Under the pieces are notes generated by a model that was given only the letters and a program-made list of their open reading frames with translations, ran no database searches and was not told the origin of the DNA. A DNA stretch of 26,421 nt from JAEUMY01 sp031394355 (GTDB lineage: Bacteria; Pseudomonadota; Gammaproteobacteria; Burkholderiales; Usitatibacteraceae): NCBI GenBank assembly GCA_031394355.1, contig JANNSU010000015.1, positions 1 through 26,421 on the forward strand, written 5' to 3'. Shown one piece after another: positions 1 to 7,011 of this stretch (position 1 is the first letter of the stretch; every line of letters begins with the position of its first letter). The position numbers and the translations under genes are program-made.

Positions 1-90
1 ATGATGCTTTGCAATCGCTGCGACGCAATCCTCGGCCTTAAGACACTCTTCAACGACCGCCTGCTTGAACGCCGCTGTGTACTTGGACAT
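1..90 (-). CDS. IS3-family transposase OrfA, N-terminal part (runs off the window)
   Basis: The minus strand encodes 30 residues from an ATG at position 90 to the window edge, starting MSKYTAAFKQAVVEECLKAE. This is the typical beginning of an IS3-family OrfA, the small helix-turn-helix protein that is joined to the OrfB DDE integrase by frameshifting. The start lies about 50 bp inside an IS150-like terminal inverted repeat ending at 141, which fits the usual layout of this group. Only the first helix of the DNA-binding domain is visible. Whether the element is intact cannot be judged from here. Confidence 0.8.
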   Translation of the reverse strand, partial: MSKYTAAFKQAVVEECLKAEDCVAAIAKHH

Positions 91-141
91 GAAAACACCC
101 CAAAAGAATGGACAGATGTCCAACTTCTGGGGTGCAGTTCA
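1..141 (-). mobile_element. End of an IS3-family (IS150-group-like) insertion sequence
   Basis: Read on the minus strand from 141, the sequence begins TGAACTGCACCCCAGAAG and continues TTGGACATCTGTCC. It resembles the terminal inverted repeat of IS150-group IS3 elements, with TG at the tip. The OrfA start follows 51 bp inside. The outer edge lies 33 bp beyond the stop of the neighbouring decarboxylase-family gene, so the element sits just downstream of that operon and does not interrupt it. The target duplication cannot be checked because the other end is outside the window. Confidence 0.75.
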
Positions 142-174
142 TCACGGCCCCGTTTTCATTAAGCCAACAGCGAA

Positions 175-918
175 CTACTTCGCCAGATAGTCGTGCAGCA
201 CGCGGCCATAGGGCAGCGTCATGTCCGTCACCATCTGCGAGCCACCGATCACTTCCCGCACCGGCAAGTCTGCGAGCGGGCAGTTGACCGCAGGAATCAG
301 CTCCAGCCGCGCCTCGCCTGACCAGGCACCCTTCACCACGACATCGGTGAAATTGATGCCGACCAACTGCGCAATGGCGGGCTTGCCGTCGATGTCGGGA
401 ATGAACTTCAGCGTGATCTGGGTGCGGGCCAGCAATTCCTTTTCTTTCGAGAGGTCCTTGCGGAAGGCATCATGCTTGTAGGTCATGGTGCCGCGCGCGA
501 TCAACTGGTCGGCATAGTGCAGCGTGCCCGTCAGTGTATCGCCATGCACCTTGAGCACGCTCTTGCCGTACTTCATGGGGTAGCCCCAGATCTCACGACC
601 ACCGGCAAGCGGCGGGGTGTTGTCCACATACATCTGGGAGACGAAATTGCACTGCTCGCCCTTGAACATACAGGGAATGATCTGCGCAACTGCCGAGTAG
701 GCACCAAAGCCTTCACCATCGGGCAGATCCAGCCACTGCACGGCCACTGTGTCACCGGCAGGCTCCAGTGGCTCGGGAAGCGCCTCGCGAATGGCGTCCT
801 TGTTGGTGGAGTAGCTCACCACCATGTATTGACGGTTGAAAAACTTGTACGGCCCGCGTGGAAACGTCGGGCTCTGCAGGGGCATGGCCGACAGGCCCAG
901 CACATCGGATTTTTTCAT
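175..918 (-). CDS. Acetoacetate decarboxylase-family protein lacking the Schiff-base lysine
   Basis: This 247-residue protein is full length for the acetoacetate decarboxylase (ADC) family and has the family landmarks: SPTFPRGPYKF near residue 16, VPEPLE-like LPEPLEP near 47, GREIWGYP at 108-114, and a C-terminal LPYGRVLHDYL. In ungapped comparison with Clostridium acetobutylicum ADC, Lys115 (Schiff base) is Met115 here, Lys116 is kept, and Glu76 is Ala76. Arg29 is kept. The tandem neighbour keeps all of them. I infer that this copy is not a normal decarboxylase; it may bind a ligand, act as a partner subunit or do other chemistry. The start is ATG with an AGGAAGG ribosome site placed in the last codons of the upstream gene, so the two are co-transcribed and probably translationally coupled. 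Confidence 0.85.
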   Translation of the reverse strand: MKKSDVLGLSAMPLQSPTFPRGPYKFFNRQYMVVSYSTNKDAIREALPEPLEPAGDTVAVQWLDLPDGEGFGAYSAVAQIIPCMFKGEQCNFVSQMYVDNTPPLAGGREIWGYPMKYGKSVLKVHGDTLTGTLHYADQLIARGTMTYKHDAFRKDLSKEKELLARTQITLKFIPDIDGKPAIAQLVGINFTDVVVKGAWSGEARLELIPAVNCPLADLPVREVIGGSQMVTDMTLPYGRVLHDYLAK

Positions 919-923
919 GGTGC

Positions 924-1679
924 TCAGCCTTCCTGGTCTTTGATGTAGTCGAACAGCACGCGGCCATGGGGCAGCGTGAGGTCGCCGATGAAGTGCTTGC
1001 CGCCGATGATCTTCTTGATCGGCAGGTCAGCTGCGGGCGCATTCACATGCGGAATCAGATGCAGGCGTGCCGGGGAAAGCCAGGTGCCCTTGATCGTGAC
1101 ATCGATCAGGTTATATGCCACCAGTTGGCAAATCTTTGGCTTGCCGTCGACATCGGGAATGATCTTGAGATTGCACTGGGTTTTGGTCATGCCCTTGGCC
1201 ATGGCCGCAACACCGCCGGGAGACTCCTGATGCTTGTAGGCCATCGTGCCCATCGCGACCATCTGGCCGGCATAGTGCAGGGTGCCGGTGAGCGTGTCGC
1301 CGTTGACCTCGAGCTTCGGGTGCGCGTACTTCTTGGGGAAGCCCCAGATCTCGCGGCCGGCAGAGATGGGTGGCTCGTCATCCAGATACATCTGGGCGGT
1401 GAAATTGATCGGCTCGCCCTTGTACAGGCAGGGGATCACCACGCCGGACTCGGTGTAGTCACCAAAACCCGAACTGTCGGGCATGCGGATCCACTCATAC
1501 AGCACATGTCCGTCCGGATTCGGCTCCAGCGGCTCCGGCACGGCCTGACGCAGCAGATCCTTGTCGGTTTCGTAGGTAATGATCATGTACTCGCGATCGA
1601 CAAAGCGGTACGGTCCCATGGGGTAGCTGGGGCTGGCTGCTGGCATTGAGGGCAGCTTGAGTATCTGTTCCGGGGTCAC
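924..1679 (-). CDS. adc: Acetoacetate decarboxylase (canonical active site)
   Basis: This 251-residue protein closely matches the acetoacetate decarboxylase family, which converts acetoacetate to acetone and CO2. Visible landmarks are SPSYPMGPYRF (16-26), Arg29, VPEPLEP (47-53), GDYTESG with the conserved Glu77, and GREIWGFPKK with Lys116-Lys117 matching the catalytic pair of the clostridial enzyme. The start is GTG at 1679, chosen because a good GGAGG site lies 6 nt upstream and the protein then begins MTPEQILKLPSMP, in register with its paralogue. It is the first gene of a two-gene minus-strand operon and is divergent from a patatin/DUF3734 gene. This grouping is often seen with 3-hydroxybutyrate or PHB metabolism, but no 3-hydroxybutyrate dehydrogenase is in the window. 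Confidence 0.9.
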   Translation of the reverse strand: MTPEQILKLPSMPAASPSYPMGPYRFVDREYMIITYETDKDLLRQAVPEPLEPNPDGHVLYEWIRMPDSSGFGDYTESGVVIPCLYKGEPINFTAQMYLDDEPPISAGREIWGFPKKYAHPKLEVNGDTLTGTLHYAGQMVAMGTMAYKHQESPGGVAAMAKGMTKTQCNLKIIPDVDGKPKICQLVAYNLIDVTIKGTWLSPARLHLIPHVNAPAADLPIKKIIGGKHFIGDLTLPHGRVLFDYIKDQEG

Positions 1680-1815
1680 TGTGTGCCTCCTGTTGGTTTA
1701 GGGGGTGTTCTTGTCTGATGCCGCCGGGCCGGTCTGCCACCAGGCGGAGCGATGCGGCTGCGCAGATCGCCCACACCGGCAAACGCGCCGACGAGTGCAA
1801 GCGAAGCGTAATCGA

Positions 1816-1835
1816 CCTTGCCGTTCGCGGCAAGG
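1816..1835. other. Perfect hairpin with a TTCG loop in the adc leader region
   Basis: CCTTGCCG and CGGCAAGG form a perfect 8-bp stem around a 4-nt loop (TTCG on the plus strand, CGAA on the minus). No T-run follows on either strand, so it is not a classical terminator. It lies 137 bp upstream of the adc GTG and would be in the adc leader only if that promoter is further upstream. Function unknown. Confidence 0.5.
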
Positions 1836-1891
1836 ATTGATGTGTAGCATGTCAGGATTCGTCCCTGTCGTGGACAGATGGCTATTGTGCA

Positions 1892-1920
1892 TTGTCGCGT
1901 GCACGACCCTCTCGTATACG
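1892..1920 (+). promoter_or_regulatory. Candidate sigma-70 promoter for the patatin gene
   Basis: TTGTCG (1892-1897) and TATACG (1915-1920) are separated by 17 bp and each match the consensus at 4 of 6 positions. The predicted transcript would start near 1927, giving a leader of about 40 nt before the ATG at 1968. The rest of the 288-bp divergent spacer (1680-1967) holds the hairpin listed separately and no gene that I can support. Confidence 0.35.
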
Positions 1921-1967
1921 CCCACTCGGGCAAGCCCACCCCGGTACACCGACTTTTTTGAGGCCCC

Positions 1968-3092
1968 ATGTCCAGATCTCCCAAGTCTTCCCCACGCCAG
2001 ATCGCGAGCAACAAAACGGTAACAAGCTGCTCTCCTCCTGGCACCACTGATCGGACGGCGCAGACCCGAAGTGTCAATCTTGCCCTGCAAGGAGGTGGCG
2101 CGCATGGCGCGTTTGCCTGGGGCATCCTCGACCGGTTCCTGGAAAGCGGCATGATCGAGATCGAGGGCATCTCCGGCACCAGCGCCGGCTCGATGAATGC
2201 CGTGATCTACGCCTGGGGTTGGTACAGCGGCGGCCGCGACGGTGCGCGCGAAGCCCTGCACCGATACTGGCAGACCATTTCGCGTCTCGGCAATGGGGGA
2301 ATGAACCGCTACTGGGAGCCGTTCATGTTCGGCGGCAAGCAAGCCGAAGCGGCACGGCGCGCACAGGCGCCAGCCCTTGAGTCCCTCCGCCTGCTCAGCA
2401 GCACCGTCTCGCCCTACCAGTTCAATCCGCTCAACTATCATCCGCTGCGAAAGGTGCTGAACGAGCAGGTGGATTTCGAATCCTTGCGCACCTGTCAAAG
2501 CACCAAGCTGTTCCTCTCCGCCACCAACGTGAAAAGTGGCAAGGTGCGGGTATTCAACACCGCCGAGATGTCGGTGGATGTCGTGCTGGCATCCGCCTGC
2601 CTGCCTGAACTGTTCCAGGCGGTCGAGATCGAGGGCCAGCACTTTTGGGATGGCGGCTACATGGGCAATCCGGTGCTGTATCCGCTGTTTTACGAGACCC
2701 AATCCCGCGATGTGATCATCCTGCACATCAACCCCATTACCCGGGAGAATCTGCCCAAGCTGGCCAGCGAAATTCATGACCGCGTCAATGAAATCACGTT
2801 CAATTCCTCCTTGATGAAAGAGTTGCGGGCCGTGGCCTTTGTCCAGAAGCTCCTGGACGACGGCATGATCAAGGACGAGTTCCGTGATCGGTTCAAGCAT
2901 GTGCTCATCCACTCCGTGCGGGCAGACCAGGCGCTCAAGAACATGTCGGTCACCACCAAGTTCTGCATGGACTGGAGTTTTCTCACCGAGTTGCGCGACC
3001 GGGGCCGGACGGCGGCAGACGAGTGGCTGACCGCCAACCACGCCAACCTGGGCGTTCGATCCAGCGTGGACGTGCGCACGGAATATCTGTAG
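1968..3092 (+). CDS. Patatin-like phospholipase with C-terminal DUF3734 region
   Basis: This 374-residue protein has the full patatin catalytic set. The oxyanion loop GGGAHG is at 42-47, the nucleophile is Ser72 in GISGTSAG (67-74), and the Asp228 of the dyad is in FWDGG. Patatins are Ser-Asp acyl hydrolases acting on lipids. The part after residue 245 (NPITRENLPKLASEI and the final 100 residues) looks like the DUF3734 extension found in a proteobacterial patatin subgroup. There is no signal peptide; the first 35 residues are polar and low in complexity, so the true start could be a little later, though GAGG lies 4 nt before this ATG. Its divergent partners are ADC-family genes. Patatin/DUF3734 genes often neighbour 3-hydroxybutyrate dehydrogenase and ADC genes, so a role in PHB or ketone-body turnover is plausible but inferred. 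Confidence 0.88.
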   Translation: MSRSPKSSPRQIASNKTVTSCSPPGTTDRTAQTRSVNLALQGGGAHGAFAWGILDRFLESGMIEIEGISGTSAGSMNAVIYAWGWYSGGRDGAREALHRYWQTISRLGNGGMNRYWEPFMFGGKQAEAARRAQAPALESLRLLSSTVSPYQFNPLNYHPLRKVLNEQVDFESLRTCQSTKLFLSATNVKSGKVRVFNTAEMSVDVVLASACLPELFQAVEIEGQHFWDGGYMGNPVLYPLFYETQSRDVIILHINPITRENLPKLASEIHDRVNEITFNSSLMKELRAVAFVQKLLDDGMIKDEFRDRFKHVLIHSVRADQALKNMSVTTKFCMDWSFLTELRDRGRTAADEWLTANHANLGVRSSVDVRTEYL

Positions 3093-3152
3093 GCAACGAT
3101 GCAGTAAGTGGCGACAGATAAATCCGACCAAAGCGAATAGTCGTAACAGGAA

Positions 3153-3176
3153 TGCCCGATGATTCCTCAACGGGCA
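3153..3176 (+). other. Small inverted repeat before the TVP38 fusion gene
   Basis: TGCCCG (3153-3158) and CGGGCA (3171-3176) can pair across a 12-nt loop. The loop contains the alternative upstream ATG (3159) of the next gene, which is one reason to prefer the start at 3192. No T-run follows, so this is not a terminator. Confidence 0.3.
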
Positions 3177-3191
3177 CATACAGGAACCCCC

Positions 3192-5420
3192 ATGAACAAG
3201 AGCAAACTGCTGGTGCTGGCCATATTGATCGCGCTGATCGCGGCGTTTTTCGCCTTCGATCTCGGTCGTTACTTCTCGCTGGAATTCTTCAAGTCGCAGC
3301 AGGCGGCTATCCAGGCCTTTTACCAGGCCAACCCGGCCCAGACCATCGGCCTCTTCTTCGCTATTTATGTCGCGGTGGCGGCGCTTTCGCTACCGGGTGC
3401 AGCACTCATGACACTCATCGCAGGCGCGCTGTTCGGGCTGGCCACAGGCACACTCATCGTGTCGTTTGCATCCAGCATTGGCGCAACCTTGGCGTTTCTC
3501 GCCTCACGTTTCCTGCTGAAGGACAGCGTGCAGGCGAAGTTCGGCGACAAGCTCGCCGCGCTGAACAAAGGCATTGAGAAGGAAGGCGGCTTTTACCTTT
3601 TCACGCTGCGCCTGGTGCCGGCCTTCCCGTTTTTCGTCATCAATCTCGCGATGGGCCTCACACCGATCAAGACCTGGACGTTTTACTGGGTAAGCCAGCT
3701 CGGCATGCTCGCGGGTACGCTCGTATTCGTCAATGCGGGCACCCAACTGGCGCAGATTGAATCGCTCAAGGGCGTCCTCTCTCCCGGCCTCCTGATCTCG
3801 TTCGCGCTGCTGGGCATCTTCCCGCTCATCGCCAAGAAAATCGTGGACAGCATCAAGGCACGCAAGGTCTACGCAAAGTGGACGCCTCCAGCCAGGTTCG
3901 ACCGCAACGTGGTCGTCATCGGCGCGGGCTCTGCCGGACTGGTCACGTCCTACATCGCCGCTGCGGTGAAAGCCAAGGTCACGCTGGTGGAGCGTCACCA
4001 GATGGGCGGGGATTGCCTCAACACCGGCTGCGTGCCGTCGAAGGCGCTCATCCGTTCAGCCAAACTCCTGAACCACATGTCACGTGCAAAGGAGTTCGGC
4101 ATCGCGTCCGCCACCGCGCAATGGGATTTTGCCGACGTGATGGAGCGCGTGCAACGAGTCGTCAACGAGATCGAGCCGCATGATTCTGTCGAGCGCTACA
4201 CCGGGCTCGGCGTCGACTGCGTGAAGGGTACAGCGACCATCCGCACCCCCTGGGAAGTCGAGATCGCCCGCGCGGATGGCACCAAGCAGACGCTTACCAC
4301 CAAGAACATCGTCATCGCCACCGGTGCACGACCCTTCGTGCCGCCGATTCCGGGATTGGCGGAAGTGAATCCGCTGACATCAGACAACGTCTGGAACCTG
4401 CGCAAACTGCCCAAGCGCCTGGTGGTGTTGGGCGGTGGGCCGATCGGTTCGGAGCTGACCCAGTGCTTTGCGCGCTTCGGTGCGCAAGTGACGCAGGTGG
4501 AAATGGCACCACGCATCATGATCCGCGAAGATCCGGAAGCCTCTGAAATCGTGATGCGGAAGTTCGAGGCTGAAGGGGTCGATGTACTGGTCAACCACAA
4601 GGCCAAACAGGTGGTTGTGGAAAACGGCGAGAAGTATCTCGTGGTGGAACACAACGGCCAGGACAAGCGCATCGCCTTCGACGAGATCCTCTGCGCCGTC
4701 GGCCGCGTAGCCAACCTCAAGGGCTTCGGTCTGGAGGAGCTCGGCATTCCGGCAACCCGGGTCGTGGAAACCAACGAATATCTGGAAACGATCTACCCGA
4801 ACATATTCGCCTGCGGTGATGTGGCCGGACCCTATCAGTTCACCCATACCGCCGCGCACATGGCCTGGTTTGCTGCGGTCAATGCCCTCTTCGGCAAGTT
4901 CAAGAAATTCCGCGTGGACTTTTCGGTGGTGCCCTGGGCCACCTTCACCGACCCCGAAGTGGCACGCGTCGGCCTGAACGAACAGGAAGCCAAGGAAAAG
5001 GGCATCGCGCATGATGTGCATGTTTACGGCATTGATGATCTCGACCGCGCCATCGCGGATGGCGAGGCCCACGGCTACGTGAAAGTCATCACGCCCAAGG
5101 GCTCGGACAAGATTCTCGGCGCCACCATCGTCGGTGAACATGCGGGCGATCTGCTGGTGGAATTCGTCGCCGGGATGAAGCATGGCTTCGGGCTCGAAGG
5201 TATCCTGGGTACCATTCACACCTATCCCACGCTGGGCGAGGCCAACAAGTTCGCGGCCGGCATCTACAAGCGTTCCACCGCCACCGTCGGCAAGCTGGAC
5301 TTCGCGCGCGCCTTCAACGATTGGACACGCGGCGAGGGTAGCCTGGGTTCCGTCATCTCGGCAGCATTGGCAATATCCAAAAACAAGGCGGCTGCGTATC
5401 CCAAATCCGTACATTCCTGA
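3192..5420 (+). CDS. TVP38/TMEM64 membrane domain fused to an FAD-dependent disulfide oxidoreductase
   Basis: This is a 742-residue two-part protein. Residues 1-225 are a TVP38/TMEM64 (DedA-like, VTT) domain: an N-terminal membrane segment, further hydrophobic stretches near 50-105 and 140-215, and the motif LRLVPAFPFFVINLAMGL (139-156). Residues 238-742 are a class I pyridine-nucleotide disulfide oxidoreductase of the lipoamide dehydrogenase/MerA type. It has FAD motif VVIGAGSAG (241-249), redox pair Cys275/Cys280 in GGDCLNTGCVPSKA, an NAD(P) motif VVLGGGPIG near 425, an FAD motif ending in FACGDV, and the C-terminal HTYPTLGE carrying the His-Glu base. The reductase part would be cytoplasmic and tethered to the inner membrane. 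The start is ATG 3192 with AGGAA 6 nt upstream; ATG 3159 is also in frame. The fusion is known in other bacteria but its substrate is not established. It is first in a seven-gene operon. Confidence 0.88.
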   Translation: MNKSKLLVLAILIALIAAFFAFDLGRYFSLEFFKSQQAAIQAFYQANPAQTIGLFFAIYVAVAALSLPGAALMTLIAGALFGLATGTLIVSFASSIGATLAFLASRFLLKDSVQAKFGDKLAALNKGIEKEGGFYLFTLRLVPAFPFFVINLAMGLTPIKTWTFYWVSQLGMLAGTLVFVNAGTQLAQIESLKGVLSPGLLISFALLGIFPLIAKKIVDSIKARKVYAKWTPPARFDRNVVVIGAGSAGLVTSYIAAAVKAKVTLVERHQMGGDCLNTGCVPSKALIRSAKLLNHMSRAKEFGIASATAQWDFADVMERVQRVVNEIEPHDSVERYTGLGVDCVKGTATIRTPWEVEIARADGTKQTLTTKNIVIATGARPFVPPIPGLAEVNPLTSDNVWNLRKLPKRLVVLGGGPIGSELTQCFARFGAQVTQVEMAPRIMIREDPEASEIVMRKFEAEGVDVLVNHKAKQVVVENGEKYLVVEHNGQDKRIAFDEILCAVGRVANLKGFGLEELGIPATRVVETNEYLETIYPNIFACGDVAGPYQFTHTAAHMAWFAAVNALFGKFKKFRVDFSVVPWATFTDPEVARVGLNEQEAKEKGIAHDVHVYGIDDLDRAIADGEAHGYVKVITPKGSDKILGATIVGEHAGDLLVEFVAGMKHGFGLEGILGTIHTYPTLGEANKFAAGIYKRSTATVGKLDFARAFNDWTRGEGSLGSVISAALAISKNKAAAYPKSVHS

Positions 5421-5433
5421 AACGCACATACCC

Positions 5434-6150
5434 TTGCAAGCCGCCACCCCATCACCGTTCAGCCGCTGGCCAGCCAGCAGCATCGCCTGCGCCACACTGC
5501 TGGCAGCGGCTGTATTCGGATTCTGGTTGCCCTACTTTTCCAAGCTGGGCACAGCGGACCGCTTCACGCACTTTCACGTTGCCAGCATGCTGCCTTGGAT
5601 GCTGCTCCTCATCACGCAGCCACTGCTCATCCGCACAGGGCGACGCGACCTGCATCGCGCCTTTGGCCGCGCGACACTCGTGCTGGTGCCGCTCATCATC
5701 CTGTCCAGCCTGTTGCTGGCGCACGCCCGCATCTCGCAACCTGGCGCGATAGATCAGCCGGGCGTTCTGCAGGTACTCGTGCTGCAGTTCATGTCGCCCA
5801 TCCTGTTTGCCGCGTTCTTTGGTGCCGCATGGCGAAATCGCCGCAGCATGCAGACGCATAGCCGCTGGATGCTGGCCACGGGGTTCCTGCTCATCGATCC
5901 CATCATTGCCCGCATCATCGGCTTCTGGTTGCCGCAATGGGGCAGCGCAGGCGAGTGGGCCGGGCCGCTGGTAGCTGGTCTGATACTGGTTGGCCTCATC
6001 ATCGCCGAGCGCAGCGCGGCCGTCGGCCGGCATGTCTTTCCAATCGTGCTGGGTGGGCTCGTGTTGCAACTCACCTTGTTCCTCACTCTTGGGCAATCCG
6101 CTCTGTGGCGCGGCTTTGCCCAGTGGTACGCCGCACTGCCCCTGACCTGA
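5434..6150 (+). CDS. Polytopic inner-membrane protein of unknown function
   Basis: About 238 residues with roughly six to seven hydrophobic segments. The N-terminal part reads FHVASMLPWMLLLITQPLLI followed by RTGRRDLHRAFGR; the His-rich pattern near the membrane recalls DUF2306-type membrane proteins, but I cannot assign it firmly. The start is uncertain: TTG 5434, 13 nt after the upstream stop, is the first plausible start that keeps the whole membrane region. No strong ribosome site is visible, so translation may be coupled to the upstream gene. It lies between the TVP38 fusion and the DUF547 gene in the same operon. Confidence 0.65.
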   Translation: MQAATPSPFSRWPASSIACATLLAAAVFGFWLPYFSKLGTADRFTHFHVASMLPWMLLLITQPLLIRTGRRDLHRAFGRATLVLVPLIILSSLLLAHARISQPGAIDQPGVLQVLVLQFMSPILFAAFFGAAWRNRRSMQTHSRWMLATGFLLIDPIIARIIGFWLPQWGSAGEWAGPLVAGLILVGLIIAERSAAVGRHVFPIVLGGLVLQLTLFLTLGQSALWRGFAQWYAALPLT

Positions 6151-6164
6151 CCCGGAGTCCATAC

Positions 6165-6983
6165 ATGAAGAAAGCGCTCAGCCTTCTCGCTTTGCTGTGC
6201 CTGCCGCTTACTGCGCTGGCGCAGGGTTTTGACCATTCACACGCCCCCTTCACGGGGCTGCTGAAGAAGCACGTCGTGCTGGTGGACGGCGGCAAGGCAT
6301 CGCAGGTGAAGTACGCCGCGCTGAAGAACGATCGGGCCGCATTGAAGACCTACCTCGACAGCCTGTCCAACGTCACGCAGGCCGAGTTCGATGGCTGGAG
6401 CAAGCCGCAGCAGATGGCGTTCCTCATCAACGCCTACAACGGCTTCACCCTGGAGCTCATCGTATCGAACTATCCGGTGAAATCCATCAAGGACATCGGC
6501 GGCGTGTTCGACAATCGCTGGAAGCGCAAATTCTTCAAACTGCTCGGCAACGATTCTTTCCTCGACCAGGTCGAGCATGAGTGGCTGAGGAAGCCCGGCC
6601 GTTACAACGAGCCGCGTGTGCACTATGCCGTGAACTGCGCCTCCATCGGCTGCCCCATGCTGCGCGAAGAAGCATTTGTGGCGGACCGCCTCGGTACGCA
6701 ACTGGAAGAGCAGGCCGTGCGTTTCATTTCCGACCGCTCCCGCAACCGCTTCGCCAATGGCAAGCTGGAAGTCAGCATGATCTTCAACTGGTTCAAGGAA
6801 GACTGGACCAGCGGCTATACCGGCTTCGACGGCAAGACGCCTGCCATCGGTTCGCGAGAGGAGTATTTCGCGAGGTACGCAAAGTTTCTGGCGGACAAGC
6901 CTGAAGATCAGAAGAAGATCATGGACAAGGCTGCACCGCTCTCTCACCTCGACTACGACTGGTCGATCAACGACTCGAAGTAA
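6165..6983 (+). CDS. Secreted DUF547 protein
   Basis: This 272-residue protein begins with a clear Sec signal peptide (MKKALSLLALLCLPLTALAQ, cleavage after ALA) and continues as a DUF547 domain. Family landmarks are AFLINAYNGFTLELI (about 85-99), VHYAVNCASIGCPMLR near 155-170, and NWFKEDW near 208. The two cysteines of NCASIGCP are typical of the family. DUF547 proteins have no established biochemical function; the export signal places it in the periplasm. The ATG at 6165 has CGGAG 7 nt upstream. In other genomes DUF547 genes occur next to TIGR04282/TIGR04283 transferases and TVP38 proteins, as here, which suggests a shared pathway. Confidence 0.87.
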   Translation: MKKALSLLALLCLPLTALAQGFDHSHAPFTGLLKKHVVLVDGGKASQVKYAALKNDRAALKTYLDSLSNVTQAEFDGWSKPQQMAFLINAYNGFTLELIVSNYPVKSIKDIGGVFDNRWKRKFFKLLGNDSFLDQVEHEWLRKPGRYNEPRVHYAVNCASIGCPMLREEAFVADRLGTQLEEQAVRFISDRSRNRFANGKLEVSMIFNWFKEDWTSGYTGFDGKTPAIGSREEYFARYAKFLADKPEDQKKIMDKAAPLSHLDYDWSINDSK

Positions 6984-6987
6984 GACA

Positions 6988-7011
6988 GCATCCGCGATAA
7001 TGCGCGGATGC
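6988..7011 (+). promoter_or_regulatory. Hairpin enclosing the start codon of the TIGR04283-like gene
   Basis: GCATCCGCG (6988-6996) pairs perfectly with CGCGGATGC (7003-7011) around a 6-nt loop. The start codon ATG at 7008-7010 is inside the 3' arm, and no ribosome binding site is evident. The stem begins 5 nt after the DUF547 stop codon. Ribosomes terminating there could open it, which would couple translation of the two genes. That function is inferred. Confidence 0.5.

Noticed and set aside
1816..1835. Intrinsic terminator
   Set aside because: The stem is perfect but no T-run follows on either strand.
1676..1860. Protein-like minus-strand reading (VDYASLALVGAFAGVGDLRS) upstream of the adc GTG
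   Set aside because: It is short and ends right after the adc start in another frame. I recognise no family, so I treat it as leader DNA and not as a gene remnant.
1698..3179. A 493-codon minus-strand open frame over the patatin gene
   Set aside because: It is antisense to a gene with a complete patatin active site, is rich in His, Gly and Gln as mirror frames of GC-rich genes are, and shows no family motif.
4380..5495. A 371-codon minus-strand frame antisense to the flavin reductase domain
   Set aside because: It mirrors a well-supported coding region and has no recognisable domain.
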